The notes beneath the pieces were generated by a model that made no database searches, was not told where the DNA came from, and saw nothing but the letters and a program-made list of their open reading frames with translations. A stretch of DNA of 64,000 nt from JAMLHH01 sp037189845 (GTDB taxonomy: Bacteria; Bacteroidota; Bacteroidia; Chitinophagales; JADIYW01). Positions within the stretch are counted from its first letter, which is position 1. Every line of letters starts with the position of its first letter. Location of the stretch: assembly GCA_037189845.1 (NCBI GenBank), contig JBBCIS010000007.1, positions 111,926-175,925 of the forward strand. Reading direction: 5' to 3'. Made by a program: the position numbers and the translations under genes. Of this stretch, positions 1 to 9,642 are shown one piece after another.

Positions 1-332
1 ATTGGGTGACTTCTCAAAGAGCAGTCGTTTTGTTGACAGACCAAAGGATTGTTTGTGAAAAATGGACTATTCCACTAAATAACATCTCGACAGTACAATT
101 ACTAAAAGTCAATTCGTTGCTAGGTAATGGTCAGGTTTTAAAAATTCAAACAACAGATAATAAAAGTTATCAGTTCGGAATGCAGTTGAATCCGGAATGG
201 ACGAGCCAGCAAAAACTTCCATTGATTCTTGAAAAAGGGCAAATAAAACATTCCGCTTTTAGTATCATTGTAAGAATTATGGTAATAGGGTATTTGACCT
301 ATTGGTTTTATGAACGGTTTATAATCGGCTGA
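1..332 (+). CDS. PH-domain-like small membrane protein (5' end cut by window)
   Basis: The reading frame is open to the left edge, so the N-terminus is probably missing; a GTG at 6 could be a start but the protein would then lack the first strands of its domain. The visible 108 residues begin with a run resembling bacterial PH-like domains (LTDQRIVC, then alternating beta-strand pattern with LNNISTVQLLK). A single hydrophobic segment (about residues 85-103) lies near the C-terminus. The domain call is by pattern only. It may be a membrane-anchored PH/GRAM-like protein; no partner is visible. Confidence 0.5.
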   Translation, partial: WVTSQRAVVLLTDQRIVCEKWTIPLNNISTVQLLKVNSLLGNGQVLKIQTTDNKSYQFGMQLNPEWTSQQKLPLILEKGQIKHSAFSIIVRIMVIGYLTYWFYERFIIG

Positions 333-431
333 ATATATCTGATCAGAAGGGAACTGATTCCTGTTGATAAATTAGTCGGTATTAGATGTGTAAAGGGTTA
401 TATTTATTCTTATTAATCGGATAACTCTCTG

Positions 432-3400
432 CTACCTCAAAAGCAAAACAGCCCCGCTCATCCGTTTGAAATCAGATTGATCTTTAAACTGATATTCAGC
501 CTGCCAGATATAGCTATCCATCATCTGTTCGATTCCTTTGTATTTGCCGTCCCAGCCGTGACGAAGATCTTCGGATTCAAAAATTAGATGTCCCCATCTG
601 TTATAAATCCTGATATGGAAATGTTCTATTTCACAAGTGGTGATAGGCTTGAAAGTGTCATTTTTCTTGTTATTGTCAGGACTGAATGCTTGTGGCAAGG
701 CAAAAGTACAATCATCACATCGCTTGATTACATTGATGGTGGTAGAATACTCTCCACAGCTGTTGGACAATGTGACGCTGTAACTACCTGCTTTTTCGAT
801 AGTGTATTCATTCTCTGTACTACCGTCATTCCAAAGAATATCAGTATTTATTACAGGGATAGATATGGCAATGGGTTCTTTACAGATGACCACCTCTGAG
901 GCAAACTCCCAATAAGGAAAATCTGTCACAGTTAGATGTAGTGTGATGGTAGAGTCGCATCCGCCCTGACTGAGATATGTCTCCGTGTATGTACCGCTTT
1001 TACTGATTTTCTGATTGCCGAAGAGATAATTTTCTCCGACGCAAATAGTGTCTCTTATTGCATTCTGATAAGTTTTCAAAAGTGTTACTGTTGTCGTCAC
1101 AATAGAGTCACAACCTGAGGATGTGACCAGATTCTGAACAAACACGCCTGCCTCTGCAGGATTACAAGTGGTTGAAGTGAGCTGAATGTCATAAGCAGGG
1201 AAAAATGTGACTGTGGTTGTCACAATAGAATCACAACCTGAGGAAGTTTTCAGATTCCGGACAAACACACCTGCCTCTGCAGGATTACAAGTAGTAGCAG
1301 TAAGTTGTATGTCGTAAATCTCATTGACAGTAAGTTCTGTGGTTACTATTGAGTCACAACCAGCTGCATTTTTAAGAATTACAGGATATGAACCGCTGGT
1401 AGAGATTACAGTGCCATCCTGCAAAGTGTGTAATTCCCCTTTACAGATTTCTGTCTTAACAGTAGTGTATGATTCCAGGCACTCACTGAATTTTACTAAA
1501 AAAGCATCAGAGCTTCCTCCAAAAATATTCTGATGACCTTCAGATGCTATATTATTGACAGATCCAGTATTTCCTGCCAAAAAAACGCTGCCCTTTACGT
1601 TTGCTATACATGAGAATCCAATGTCAAGACCACTTCCTCCATAATATGTTGCCCATTGACGTGTTCCGTTGGTATTAAATTTTGCCAGAAAAGCATCCTG
1701 AACACCACCTGCATGAGCATTTTGGTGACCATCATATGCAATCCCGGATTTTGATGTTGTTGTACCAGCCAGATAGATATTTCCCAAACCATCTGTGCCA
1801 CAAGAAAGTGCCCGATCAGCCTCACTACCGCCATAGTAGGTTGCCCATTGTCTGATACCTGAGGAATTGAACTTTACCAAAAATGCGTCATCCTCTCCAC
1901 TAAGAGTGTTCTGATGCCCTTTGAATGAAATATTATTCAAGGAATATGTTACCCCTGCCAGCCATATATTTCCCATGTCGTCTGCAGTACAGGATGTGCC
2001 TGATTCTGAGTTGCTGCCACCATAATATGTTGCCCATTGTCTGATACCTGAAGAGTTGAATTTTACCAAAAAGGCATCATCGCTTCCTTCAAGTGTATTT
2101 TGGTGGCCACCGAGAGCAATGCCGGAGGCAGAGGATGTCCTTCCAGATAAATAGACATTACCCGAGCCATCTACAGTACATGATTGCCCTTCCTCAAATT
2201 CATTGTTACCGTAGAAAGTTGCCCATTGACGTAATCCATTGCTATTGAATTTTACCAAAAAAGCATCCATTGACCCGCCATAGGTATTTTGATGTCCATT
2301 GAAAGCAATTCCAGAAGAAGACCATGAGGAGCCTGCCAAAAAAACATTGCCTGAGTTATCTATTGCACAAGAATTTCCTAGATCAATTTCGTCTCCGCCG
2401 TAGTAGGTTGCCCATTGCCTGATTCCTGAGGAATTAAATTTTACCAGAAAAGCATCTTCATGCCCCCCAAGATTATTCTGATGTCCATTGAATGAAATTC
2501 CAGAGGAAGAAGATGTGGTTCCTCCTAGATAGACATTACCAGAACCGTCTACTGCACAAAGTGAACCCACCTCATTATGATTACCTCCATAATAGGTAGC
2601 CCACAGCCTGACACCTGCACTATCGAATTTTACCAGAAAGGCATCATAATCAGTTCCATTGAGTGAATTCTGATATCCACCTGAAGATATGGCATTTGTA
2701 GAGAAAGTGCGACCTGCCATATACAACACATTACCCGAACGATCAACTGAGCTGGAATGTCCTACATCGTCACTACTGCCTCCGTAATATGTTGCCCATT
2801 CTACCACAGGGTCGATTACCAAGGTTTTTGACTGGTCGTAATTTGTCAGCCTGAACTGTATTATGTTATTCTCCAGATGATAGCCTGTACTGATAATATT
2901 CTCACCTTGAAAAGAGACGGGCGCCTTATCTATGATATCTCCCATCCGGGATTTCAACTTTATACTGCCGTCAGCCAGTAAATTCACACTTTCGGCATGC
3001 TCGTACCGGATTTTTATATCATCCGGATTCCCACCCGGGTGCACAACAAACTCATATTCCAGTTTCTCATCTTTAAAAAACAATACCCAGTCTATCTTGG
3101 GATAAATATTTCTGTATGTGATTTTCTGATAGCTGTGTACATTCAGTGCATCATGGTTGTAATATTGTATATAGTCCGCACTTTTTCCTTCTTTGATGAT
3201 TTCGGCATTTGGATTGAAGCCAACCAGCAGAGCATCCATGCGAAAAGTTTCTGTAATGATTTGCCCTGACAACTCTTCTGATTTCTCATACACACTTTTT
3301 CTGTTCTGTACCAGCTCATGATAGCCTTCGGGATAGTGTACTTTTTTGTACTGATATGCGATACCATCTTCCAGTATAAACACATCAAGACCATTACCTT

Positions 3401-3629
3401 TAATTACAAAACGTACTCTAGCCTTGTCCGTTCCCTGTACTTGCCCTTTATTTTCCTCAAAAGATAATTTTTCAGAGAATTGTTGCTGTATCTGTTGCTG
3501 AACAACGGGGAAATTTAAGGATTTAGCAGAAAAACTTGCTTCACTATTCTGAAAAAAGAGCATCATTATTAAAAGAATGCTTCCAAATCTTATATAGGAT
3601 GTATAATTTAAAATTATGTCAAATATCAT
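432..3629 (-). CDS. Secreted SBBP beta-propeller repeat protein with type B T9SS sorting domain
   Basis: 1065 residues. A hydrophobic N-terminus (about residues 15-32) looks like a signal peptide. Residues about 50-275 resemble the domain that precedes SBBP repeats in Bacteroidota (KGQVQG, then YRNIYPKIDWV). Seven SBBP repeats follow, each starting ATYYGG or a close variant and carrying a GNVYLAG-like strand. Then come two or three Cys-containing repeats (SSGCDSIVTTTVT). The last 85 residues are a gliding-motility-associated (type B) T9SS C-terminal domain: LPQAFSPDNNKKNDTF, YNRWGHLIFES, WDGKYKG. It should be exported and anchored at the cell surface or released. Its ligand is unknown. It stands alone on the minus strand. 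Confidence 0.88.
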   Translation of the reverse strand: MIFDIILNYTSYIRFGSILLIMMLFFQNSEASFSAKSLNFPVVQQQIQQQFSEKLSFEENKGQVQGTDKARVRFVIKGNGLDVFILEDGIAYQYKKVHYPEGYHELVQNRKSVYEKSEELSGQIITETFRMDALLVGFNPNAEIIKEGKSADYIQYYNHDALNVHSYQKITYRNIYPKIDWVLFFKDEKLEYEFVVHPGGNPDDIKIRYEHAESVNLLADGSIKLKSRMGDIIDKAPVSFQGENIISTGYHLENNIIQFRLTNYDQSKTLVIDPVVEWATYYGGSSDDVGHSSSVDRSGNVLYMAGRTFSTNAISSGGYQNSLNGTDYDAFLVKFDSAGVRLWATYYGGNHNEVGSLCAVDGSGNVYLGGTTSSSSGISFNGHQNNLGGHEDAFLVKFNSSGIRQWATYYGGDEIDLGNSCAIDNSGNVFLAGSSWSSSGIAFNGHQNTYGGSMDAFLVKFNSNGLRQWATFYGNNEFEEGQSCTVDGSGNVYLSGRTSSASGIALGGHQNTLEGSDDAFLVKFNSSGIRQWATYYGGSNSESGTSCTADDMGNIWLAGVTYSLNNISFKGHQNTLSGEDDAFLVKFNSSGIRQWATYYGGSEADRALSCGTDGLGNIYLAGTTTSKSGIAYDGHQNAHAGGVQDAFLAKFNTNGTRQWATYYGGSGLDIGFSCIANVKGSVFLAGNTGSVNNIASEGHQNIFGGSSDAFLVKFSECLESYTTVKTEICKGELHTLQDGTVISTSGSYPVILKNAAGCDSIVTTELTVNEIYDIQLTATTCNPAEAGVFVRNLKTSSGCDSIVTTTVTFFPAYDIQLTSTTCNPAEAGVFVQNLVTSSGCDSIVTTTVTLLKTYQNAIRDTICVGENYLFGNQKISKSGTYTETYLSQGGCDSTITLHLTVTDFPYWEFASEVVICKEPIAISIPVINTDILWNDGSTENEYTIEKAGSYSVTLSNSCGEYSTTINVIKRCDDCTFALPQAFSPDNNKKNDTFKPITTCEIEHFHIRIYNRWGHLIFESEDLRHGWDGKYKGIEQMMDSYIWQAEYQFKDQSDFKRMSGAVLLLR
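1500..2800 (-). repeat. Seven tandem 189-195 bp coding repeats (SBBP units)
   Basis: The conserved block encoding WATYYGG (plus-strand GTTGCCCATTG or near variant) begins at 1648, 1840, 2029, 2218, 2407, 2596 and 2791. The spacing is 192, 189, 189, 189, 189 and 195 bases, which is 63-65 residues per propeller unit. Indels are whole codons, so the frame is kept throughout. Confidence 0.9.
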
Positions 3630-3728
3630 ATCTGTAAAAGATATCTAATGTACGATTTTTTATGCTCTGATTTATGAGAGAGTCCTTGCGAGATCTTAGT
3701 ATCTAAATAGCAATTGTAGAGATTTTAT

Positions 3729-5171
3729 TTAAAAAGGTAATTCTAAATGAAGATATAATCCATGTTGCTTATTCCTGTTCAGTGAATATTCTATTCGGAT
3801 CAGCTTATCGTACATCATCAGCACATCCAGTCCCACACCGGCTCCTACCATCCATTGGTTGTGCAGGGTATTATATCTGGTAAAGTAACTATCATCAACA
3901 TATCCTCCATCAATGTATGCTTTGACAAAGAAATCAAAAGGTAGCTTCTGCTTTAGCAGCGGCTTTTCTTTTTTAGAGCTCGCTCCCAGACCTACCGAAC
4001 CCAACTTATATCTGTATTCATTTTTCACCAGGGTATAGCTCTGACCATCTATTACATAATACTCATACCCTCTGACAAAATCCTGCCCATATCCCAGGCC
4101 ACTCTGCAGATTATAAGGTTGCTTTCTGGGATATGATCCTTTCACTTTAATATAATGCCCGGTAGAATGCTTATTATACTTGTCCAGACTGAAAAATTTA
4201 CTGCCGGAAAAAGTTACAGTTGTCATATTGACCTGCTTCTGTAATCCCATACCATAATTGGTAAGCGTTCCTTTGAGCTGATATCCGGTGGTAGGATATG
4301 CCCTCAAAGTCCTTTTGTCAATATTAAAACCATATTCGAGCGAAATGGCAGATTGTGTATTAACGCCATCAAGAAAATAATCACTGTTCAGCTCACTGAC
4401 TACGGGATCTATCCAACGGTAGCTATATTTGGCTTCGATGTAATGCTGAATATTGATATTTCTGTGCAGGAGCAATCTTGGTGCTATGTCTATAGATCTT
4501 TTAATGATTCTGTCCTCGTATATAAATCTCAGCTTGTCCCGATAAGTGCCGTAAGCCATTCTTTTTGACTGCATCATCTGTATATTAAACGAGGCACCGA
4601 CCCTTCCGTTTTTGGATAAGTTAGGCATATGATAATTAAACCCTAAAAGATGAGCGAATCCCAAAGAAGCAGTGATTGTCAGATTTTCATTTCTTCCCCT
4701 GAAGTTGGTCCAGTTCAATGATACACCATACTGAATTCTTTTGAAATCTTTGTTTCTGTCCACCCACCATTCATTCAGGTTCCTGTCTGCCAGCTGAAAA
4801 ATAGGTATAGGTAAAATATACCACCGTTCTGTCACCTGTACATGGATTTCAAGCCCCTGATCATCCCAGTTCCTGACATTCAGCTTTATATCAGTAAAAA
4901 GTTTTGTGTTCAGGATATTCAGTTTGATCCGGTCCAGCGTCAGGGATATATTGGATACAGGAATGGAATCTCCTATTCCGAATCCCATCTCTCTGATGAT
5001 GACATGAGGCCGGGTTTTTTTATTTCCTGTGATGACAATGTCTTTGATTTTGGATTTTTCCCCACTGATTTTCAGAATATTGTCAAAAGAAGGAATCTTC
5101 ACCTGTGCAATCACAGCTGTATTATATACACAAAGTATCATTAGCAGTATAATAAACCTGAAGACCGGCAA
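3729..5171 (-). CDS. Omp85/BamA-TamA-like outer membrane protein with POTRA domain
   Basis: About 480 residues. A signal peptide ends near AVIAQ. A POTRA-like module follows (IKDIVITGNKKTRPHVI, LNILNTKLFTDIKLNV, VTERWYILP), then a long beta-barrel region of alternating residues ending in the aromatic strand LYLHLELPF. This matches the surface-antigen/Omp85 superfamily, which inserts or translocates proteins at the outer membrane. It is shorter than BamA and has one clear POTRA, so it is a BamA-related paralogue rather than BamA. Start: an upstream TTG at 5195 lies inside a TAnnTTTG promoter box, so the next TTG at 5171, which leaves an intact signal peptide, is preferred. An ATG at 5141 would cut the signal peptide. 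Confidence 0.8.
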   Translation of the reverse strand: MPVFRFIILLMILCVYNTAVIAQVKIPSFDNILKISGEKSKIKDIVITGNKKTRPHVIIREMGFGIGDSIPVSNISLTLDRIKLNILNTKLFTDIKLNVRNWDDQGLEIHVQVTERWYILPIPIFQLADRNLNEWWVDRNKDFKRIQYGVSLNWTNFRGRNENLTITASLGFAHLLGFNYHMPNLSKNGRVGASFNIQMMQSKRMAYGTYRDKLRFIYEDRIIKRSIDIAPRLLLHRNINIQHYIEAKYSYRWIDPVVSELNSDYFLDGVNTQSAISLEYGFNIDKRTLRAYPTTGYQLKGTLTNYGMGLQKQVNMTTVTFSGSKFFSLDKYNKHSTGHYIKVKGSYPRKQPYNLQSGLGYGQDFVRGYEYYVIDGQSYTLVKNEYRYKLGSVGLGASSKKEKPLLKQKLPFDFFVKAYIDGGYVDDSYFTRYNTLHNQWMVGAGVGLDVLMMYDKLIRIEYSLNRNKQHGLYLHLELPF

Positions 5172-5192
5172 AAAAGTTAGCTTTTGATGATA

Positions 5193-5200
5193 CAAAGGTA
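5193..5200 (-). promoter_or_regulatory. -7 promoter box TACCTTTG for the Omp85-like gene
   Basis: Minus-strand TACCTTTG fits the Bacteroidota -7 consensus TAnnTTTG exactly. It lies 22 bases upstream of the preferred TTG start and overlaps the more distal in-frame TTG, which therefore cannot be translated from this promoter. No clear TTG -33 box is visible. Confidence 0.5.
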
Positions 5201-5340
5201 TTGATTGTCATTAAAATATTGTCTCTGAATTAGATAACATAAGCAATGAGGACAATGTGATGCTGATGCTTTCTGAATCAAAAGCGGAAAATAAAGGGTG
5301 GAGAGATATTTATATGCGGGCAAACTTTACACTAAATAAT

Positions 5341-6000
5341 CTAAACATTCAGATAGACCATCAATGAGTCGTAACGTTCCTTAAAACCTTCTTCATATTC
5401 TGAAGTATGATAAACAGCCACTATGTGATAATTGAACCGCTCAAAGGTCAGTACGATCTCTTTGAGATCATTTTTATTGATTTTGAGCGTAATCAGAATG
5501 TTTTCATTATCTGTACTGCTCGAAATATAAGAGTGAATAATGCTGGCGTTGTTACTTTCTACTATTCTTGAAATTTCTGCCATAGAATAGTTGATGGATT
5601 TAATCTCCAGTACAATGATACCACCCTGTTCTTCAATAGATCTGTCCTGAGCAAGAAACTGAATAATAGATCTGTTTGAAATAGCACCTACGTATGTGCC
5701 GTCCTGATCTGCTACAGGAAGGATGGCATTTTTCAAAAGATCTTTACCCCGTAAAATATTGAAGAAATGTTCATCAGTGTGAATTGTAGCAGTCTTTACG
5801 ACATAATCTGCCAGAGAAAGAGAATTATCAAAAACATCCAGTAAATCGTCTTCATTGACTATCCCCAAAAATGTATCCTCACCATCAGTAACAGGCAAAG
5901 CATGCAGATAATTATTTTGCATAACCATCAGAGCCTTATCTACAGAGTCCGTAATCTGCACAACGGGTATTGAAGCGTCTAAGAGCAGGTGGGCAAACAT
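5341..6000 (-). CDS. CBS-domain pair protein
   Basis: 219 residues. Residues about 5-125 form two CBS motifs (DSVDKALMVMQNNYLHALPV, LGIVNEDDLL; then ILPVADQDGTYVGAISNRSII). The C-terminal part (about 140-219) has an ACT-like beta-alpha pattern (IIVLEIKSINYSMAEISRIV, ILITLKINK). CBS pairs usually bind adenine nucleotides and regulate; the target is not visible. It starts 3 bases after the stop of the upstream alpha/beta hydrolase, so the two are probably cotranscribed. No membrane segment or signal peptide, so cytoplasmic. Confidence 0.82.
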   Translation of the reverse strand: MFAHLLLDASIPVVQITDSVDKALMVMQNNYLHALPVTDGEDTFLGIVNEDDLLDVFDNSLSLADYVVKTATIHTDEHFFNILRGKDLLKNAILPVADQDGTYVGAISNRSIIQFLAQDRSIEEQGGIIVLEIKSINYSMAEISRIVESNNASIIHSYISSSTDNENILITLKINKNDLKEIVLTFERFNYHIVAVYHTSEYEEGFKERYDSLMVYLNV

Positions 6001-6003
6001 ATG

Positions 6004-6774
6004 TTATGCTGTTTGTTTAATAGAACGCAAAAATCCTTCCAATAGTTCATTGAAGATATACGGGCGTTCCATCATGGCCGCATGGCCGCATTCATTGATC
6101 CAGGTCAATCTCGATTGAGGGATCAACCTCTGAAACTCCTTCGCTATTTCCGGAGGTGTGATACAATCATTTTCCCCCCAGATCAACATGACCGGAACTC
6201 CGATTGCTTTTAATCGTTCTGAAAGATTATTTCTCACAGCTGATTTTGCCATACTCAGCACACGTATTGCTTTCTGACGGTTATTGACAATTTCAAACAC
6301 CTCATCTACCAGATCTTTAGTAGCAAGAGACGGATCATAAAAGGTACTTTGAGTTTTACTGCGAATATATTCGTAGTCCCCTCTTTTAGGAATCCCCTGA
6401 GAATCTCTGTCTTTTTCAAAAAGACCCGAGCTGCCTGTCAGTACCAGCGCATCTACTTTATGTGCATGCTTCAAAGTGTATTCTATCCCTACATGACCGC
6501 CCAAAGAATTTCCCACAATGATAAAATTGCTGATGCTTAGATGCTCAGTCAGGTTTTCCAGATATGTGACCAGTCCATCAATATTTGTGGCATCCAAAGG
6601 CATCTCCAACAAAGGGAAAAAGGGAACAATTACTCTGTATCTGTCAGAAAAATAATCTACGGTATGCTGGAAGTTAGCGAGGTTACAGAATAACCCATGC
6701 AATAAGATCAATACTTCACCCTCTCCTTCATCAATAAATTTGAAGCTTTCGGTATGTAGAATTGAAGTCGACAT
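6004..6774 (-). CDS. Alpha/beta-fold hydrolase
   Basis: 256 residues. Typical of the family: HGLFCN oxyanion loop near 26-31, nucleophile elbow GNSLGG with Ser90, acid Asp203 in WGENDCITPP, and His231 in NECGHAAMMERP. All catalytic residues are present. It resembles MhpC/BioH-like esterases and meta-cleavage hydrolases, but the substrate cannot be read from sequence. No signal peptide, so cytoplasmic. It is the first gene of a two-gene unit with the CBS protein 3 bases downstream. Confidence 0.85.
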   Translation of the reverse strand: MSTSILHTESFKFIDEGEGEVLILLHGLFCNLANFQHTVDYFSDRYRVIVPFFPLLEMPLDATNIDGLVTYLENLTEHLSISNFIIVGNSLGGHVGIEYTLKHAHKVDALVLTGSSGLFEKDRDSQGIPKRGDYEYIRSKTQSTFYDPSLATKDLVDEVFEIVNNRQKAIRVLSMAKSAVRNNLSERLKAIGVPVMLIWGENDCITPPEIAKEFQRLIPQSRLTWINECGHAAMMERPYIFNELLEGFLRSIKQTA

Positions 6775-6925
6775 AAATCAGGAAATATAAAATTACACAG
6801 CCAGTATTAACTTGATTTAGAGCATTTATTAAATAAACATTAAACAATTCGAGGTCTTCTAAAGAAAACACCCACTCCAGCATCAGCTAAAATGGGTATT
6901 TAAAGTCTTTTTATGAATATTTTTT

Positions 6926-7035
6926 GGGGTGCCCCTCGTCCTCTTTTCATCGGAACTCAGGTCGGGCTTTCAACTCCTTCCGATGATGCATCGGAACCGC
7001 TTCTATCCCTCACCCATTGTAAACGCTTATCGTAG
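6926..7035. repeat. GC-rich intergenic palindromic element, copy 1
   Basis: This noncoding stretch follows the end of the LRR protein gene and is richer in G+C than its surroundings. It holds GGGGTGCCCC (6926-6935), a CGGGCTTTC core (6963-6971), a 7-bp perfect hairpin (6978-6984 with 6990-6996, loop GATGC) and CTATCCCT (7002-7009). Similar cores occur at 31483-31580 and 42776-42794. The remainder of the gap 6775-7041 shows nothing recognisable. Confidence 0.45.
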
Positions 7036-7041
7036 CAGCGA

Positions 7042-9624
7042 TTATTCCACAATCAGCTTGTTAATCGAAGAACTGTTTCCGATATCTACTTTTACGAAGT
7101 ACATACCAGCATTCACTCTGGAAAGTGAGATGTCATGATATTGATTCAATGTGGCAGATTGATATATGACTCTTCCTGCAATGTCTATCAAAGCAATATA
7201 TGCCTTACCGCTTTCCGACCATTCTACACGAGTCGTATTTTTTGCAGGATTCGGGTACATTTTTGATGTAAAGTTGTTTCTCTCTCTGACACTTGTCGGC
7301 AGTGCAACTTTTACTGTAGCCGTATTAGTAATAATCGGTGCATTAAAGTCGAAATAAATAGCTGCTTTGTTTTCTACCGATACTCCTGAACCTAAACCAG
7401 CTTTTGGCTGAATAGCAAAAGTTACCTGACCATTGGATGCCGGTTTGTTGACATTGCTATCCGGTAAAAGAATATTTGCAAAAGTGAAAGTAATCACTCC
7501 ATTTTCGTTCAGCGACCAAACCAATGGGTGAGTACCTGATATAAACCTAAAACTTAATGGATCCAGATTTGCCTGCAGTGTATCTTTTACAACCACTGTA
7601 AAGGCTGTGTCATTTCCTGTATTTTGGAATCTGACAGTATATAAGAGCTCTGTACCTTCTGCATATCCCGGTGCCAATGATTCCGGATAAACTAATTTGT
7701 CATTAGGGTCATAAGAACCACGGATGGTAGAAGTAAATGTATACGTGTTGTTTTGAGGCGTTTCATCATTAGCTACCTGATGAGTTTTTGCAGTCAGAGA
7801 AAAGGGTGTTCTGATGGTTTCAGTAGCTGGAACAGTCAGATTGACCTCAAAGCTTCTGCTGGTATTGTAATCTAACGAAATATTACTCCAAAGAATGCTA
7901 TCTGTAGTGCTTTGAGCTATTGGTGATGCACTGACAAATGTCCAGTGTAAAGGAGCATGTAATGACAAATCAAAATCTGTAACAGGCAGTGTACCTCTAT
8001 TTATGACAGTAACAGTTGCTGTAGGCGTAAAGCCATTTCTGACAGTAAAAGGAGAAATAAGCACCTCTAAGTCTTTGACATCACGTAGCTGGATAGCAAA
8101 ATTCATCGTATCTACGCTGGTGCTGTTGCCTGAGTTGGTATATGTCCTTTCTGCGGGAAGAATTTTATCTAAATGCGGATGTTTGTACGAGATAGACAAT
8201 TTAGTTTCTGTATCTGGATTTGCATATAGACTATATTCTCCGACAGAATTTGTAGTGATAATTTTTCCACCAGATTGGATGAAAGCTCCCTCAACTCTAC
8301 TGTCTGTAGGATCTAGTACTCCATTTTTATTGAGGTCTATAAAAACAAGCCCCATCAGAAAATCCGGAACCTCTCCACATGGCTCCGTACAAACCGGCAA
8401 TGTGACAGTCGCTTTGATTGTATTGGTTTCGTTGGGAATACAAGAGATTTCTGTATTTGTAATATCTAAAGTCGTCAACGAAGTCGGTAATGCCGGCAAG
8501 CAATCCATATCGGGATTTCTTGAGATATTGAGTGTTTTTAATTGTGCCGGCAGATTAGGCAAAAAGGTCAGCACATTATTTGAAACATCTATACTTGTCA
8601 AAGAAGCGGGAAGATTATTAGGTAACTCAGTTAATTCTGAACCGACAATTTTCAAGCTCTCCAATCCATCATTGAATAAAAGCTGGTCATCAAAAATGCT
8701 ATTTGTTATTTCGAATTTTTTCAATGAATTGGGTAAAGCTGGTAACAAATTCATTTCGCTATAATCAATGATAAACTCTTCCAACCCTTCATTGAGCTTA
8801 AAAAAATTAACAGGAGGAATGTGTTCTTCTTCTGATGAATTATTGATAGAGATTCTCAAATTAATTTTTTTGGCGGTCGTCGGGAAGATTAAATTATCAA
8901 CGGGAAAGTCGCCGAAGTAATTATATGAAAACTCACCATCTTCTGCATACCAGACACCTTCGCTTATATGAAATTCTTCTATATACGTATTGGATAAGTC
9001 ACGCAATCCATTTGTGTAATTTAGTGTATATTTTTTAAGTGTAGTTGGCCATACACTCCCCAGTTCGATATAACACACTCCGTTTTCATATAGTTCTTCC
9101 AGCTGATTAGGGCCTTTATAAACTTCAACTACTGAGAAGTTATCTGAGGTTTCATCCCCAGAATATATTTCGAGCCTTTTAACAGAATTAGGCAATCCAC
9201 CAACTCTCAGATACATCTGTTCACCATATTCTACTATTGTATATTGACTTTTCTCTGCCCTGAGAGTGACAGTCTCTATTTTTAAAGGGATTTCTTCTTC
9301 CCTTGCTTCAAAATTATCTATATAAATACTTAATGAAAAGGAATTTAATTCTGTCAGATATTGCAATCCATTTAGATTTTCTTGATGTAAATAGGTGAAT
9401 TCTGGATCTTCTGCAATTTCTAACAGACTCTGATCATCCATGACCAATGTTGTAATAGTGGATAAATCCGCACACTCTGTGTCTAACTCCCGATTTTCGA
9501 TACAATTTGGGACTATTTCTTCCAACTTTTTTGCTAAGAAATAGTTTTCAATATAAACGGTTTCTGCATGTGCTGTGCCCATCAAAGGGATGAATAATGC
9601 AGTGAGTACATGTTTTAAATTCAT
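7042..9624 (-). CDS. Leucine-rich surface protein with type A T9SS sorting domain (paralogue 1)
   Basis: 860 residues. The signal peptide ends at GTAHA. Residues about 20-415 are irregular leucine-rich segments of the type LPxLPxSLxxLDIxN (for example LPALPTSLTTLDITN). An SdrD B-like/carboxypeptidase-regulatory module follows (FIDLNKNGVLDPTDSRVEG), then a DUF11/CARDB-like Ig region (about 530-750; YDPNDKLVYP, FQNTGNDTAF, NKAAIYFDFN). The C-terminus is a type A T9SS domain: MYPNPAKNTTRVEWSESGKA, ending NKLIVE. It is predicted to be exported by T9SS and attached to the surface, probably for adhesion. It starts 18 bases after the end of its paralogue, so the pair is likely one operon made by tandem duplication. 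Confidence 0.85.
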   Translation of the reverse strand: MNLKHVLTALFIPLMGTAHAETVYIENYFLAKKLEEIVPNCIENRELDTECADLSTITTLVMDDQSLLEIAEDPEFTYLHQENLNGLQYLTELNSFSLSIYIDNFEAREEEIPLKIETVTLRAEKSQYTIVEYGEQMYLRVGGLPNSVKRLEIYSGDETSDNFSVVEVYKGPNQLEELYENGVCYIELGSVWPTTLKKYTLNYTNGLRDLSNTYIEEFHISEGVWYAEDGEFSYNYFGDFPVDNLIFPTTAKKINLRISINNSSEEEHIPPVNFFKLNEGLEEFIIDYSEMNLLPALPNSLKKFEITNSIFDDQLLFNDGLESLKIVGSELTELPNNLPASLTSIDVSNNVLTFLPNLPAQLKTLNISRNPDMDCLPALPTSLTTLDITNTEISCIPNETNTIKATVTLPVCTEPCGEVPDFLMGLVFIDLNKNGVLDPTDSRVEGAFIQSGGKIITTNSVGEYSLYANPDTETKLSISYKHPHLDKILPAERTYTNSGNSTSVDTMNFAIQLRDVKDLEVLISPFTVRNGFTPTATVTVINRGTLPVTDFDLSLHAPLHWTFVSASPIAQSTTDSILWSNISLDYNTSRSFEVNLTVPATETIRTPFSLTAKTHQVANDETPQNNTYTFTSTIRGSYDPNDKLVYPESLAPGYAEGTELLYTVRFQNTGNDTAFTVVVKDTLQANLDPLSFRFISGTHPLVWSLNENGVITFTFANILLPDSNVNKPASNGQVTFAIQPKAGLGSGVSVENKAAIYFDFNAPIITNTATVKVALPTSVRERNNFTSKMYPNPAKNTTRVEWSESGKAYIALIDIAGRVIYQSATLNQYHDISLSRVNAGMYFVKVDIGNSSSINKLIVE

Positions 9625-9642
9625 AGAATTCGTTTTAATTGG

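Noticed and set aside
1500..2800. CRISPR-like regular spacing
   Set aside because: The 189-base units are translated in frame as SBBP repeats; there are no short identical repeats with unique spacers and no cas genes.
8003..8764. 253-codon open frame antisense to the LRR gene
   Set aside because: It mirrors the strongly supported LRR/T9SS protein, and its composition is that expected from the complement of Leu/Ser-rich codons.
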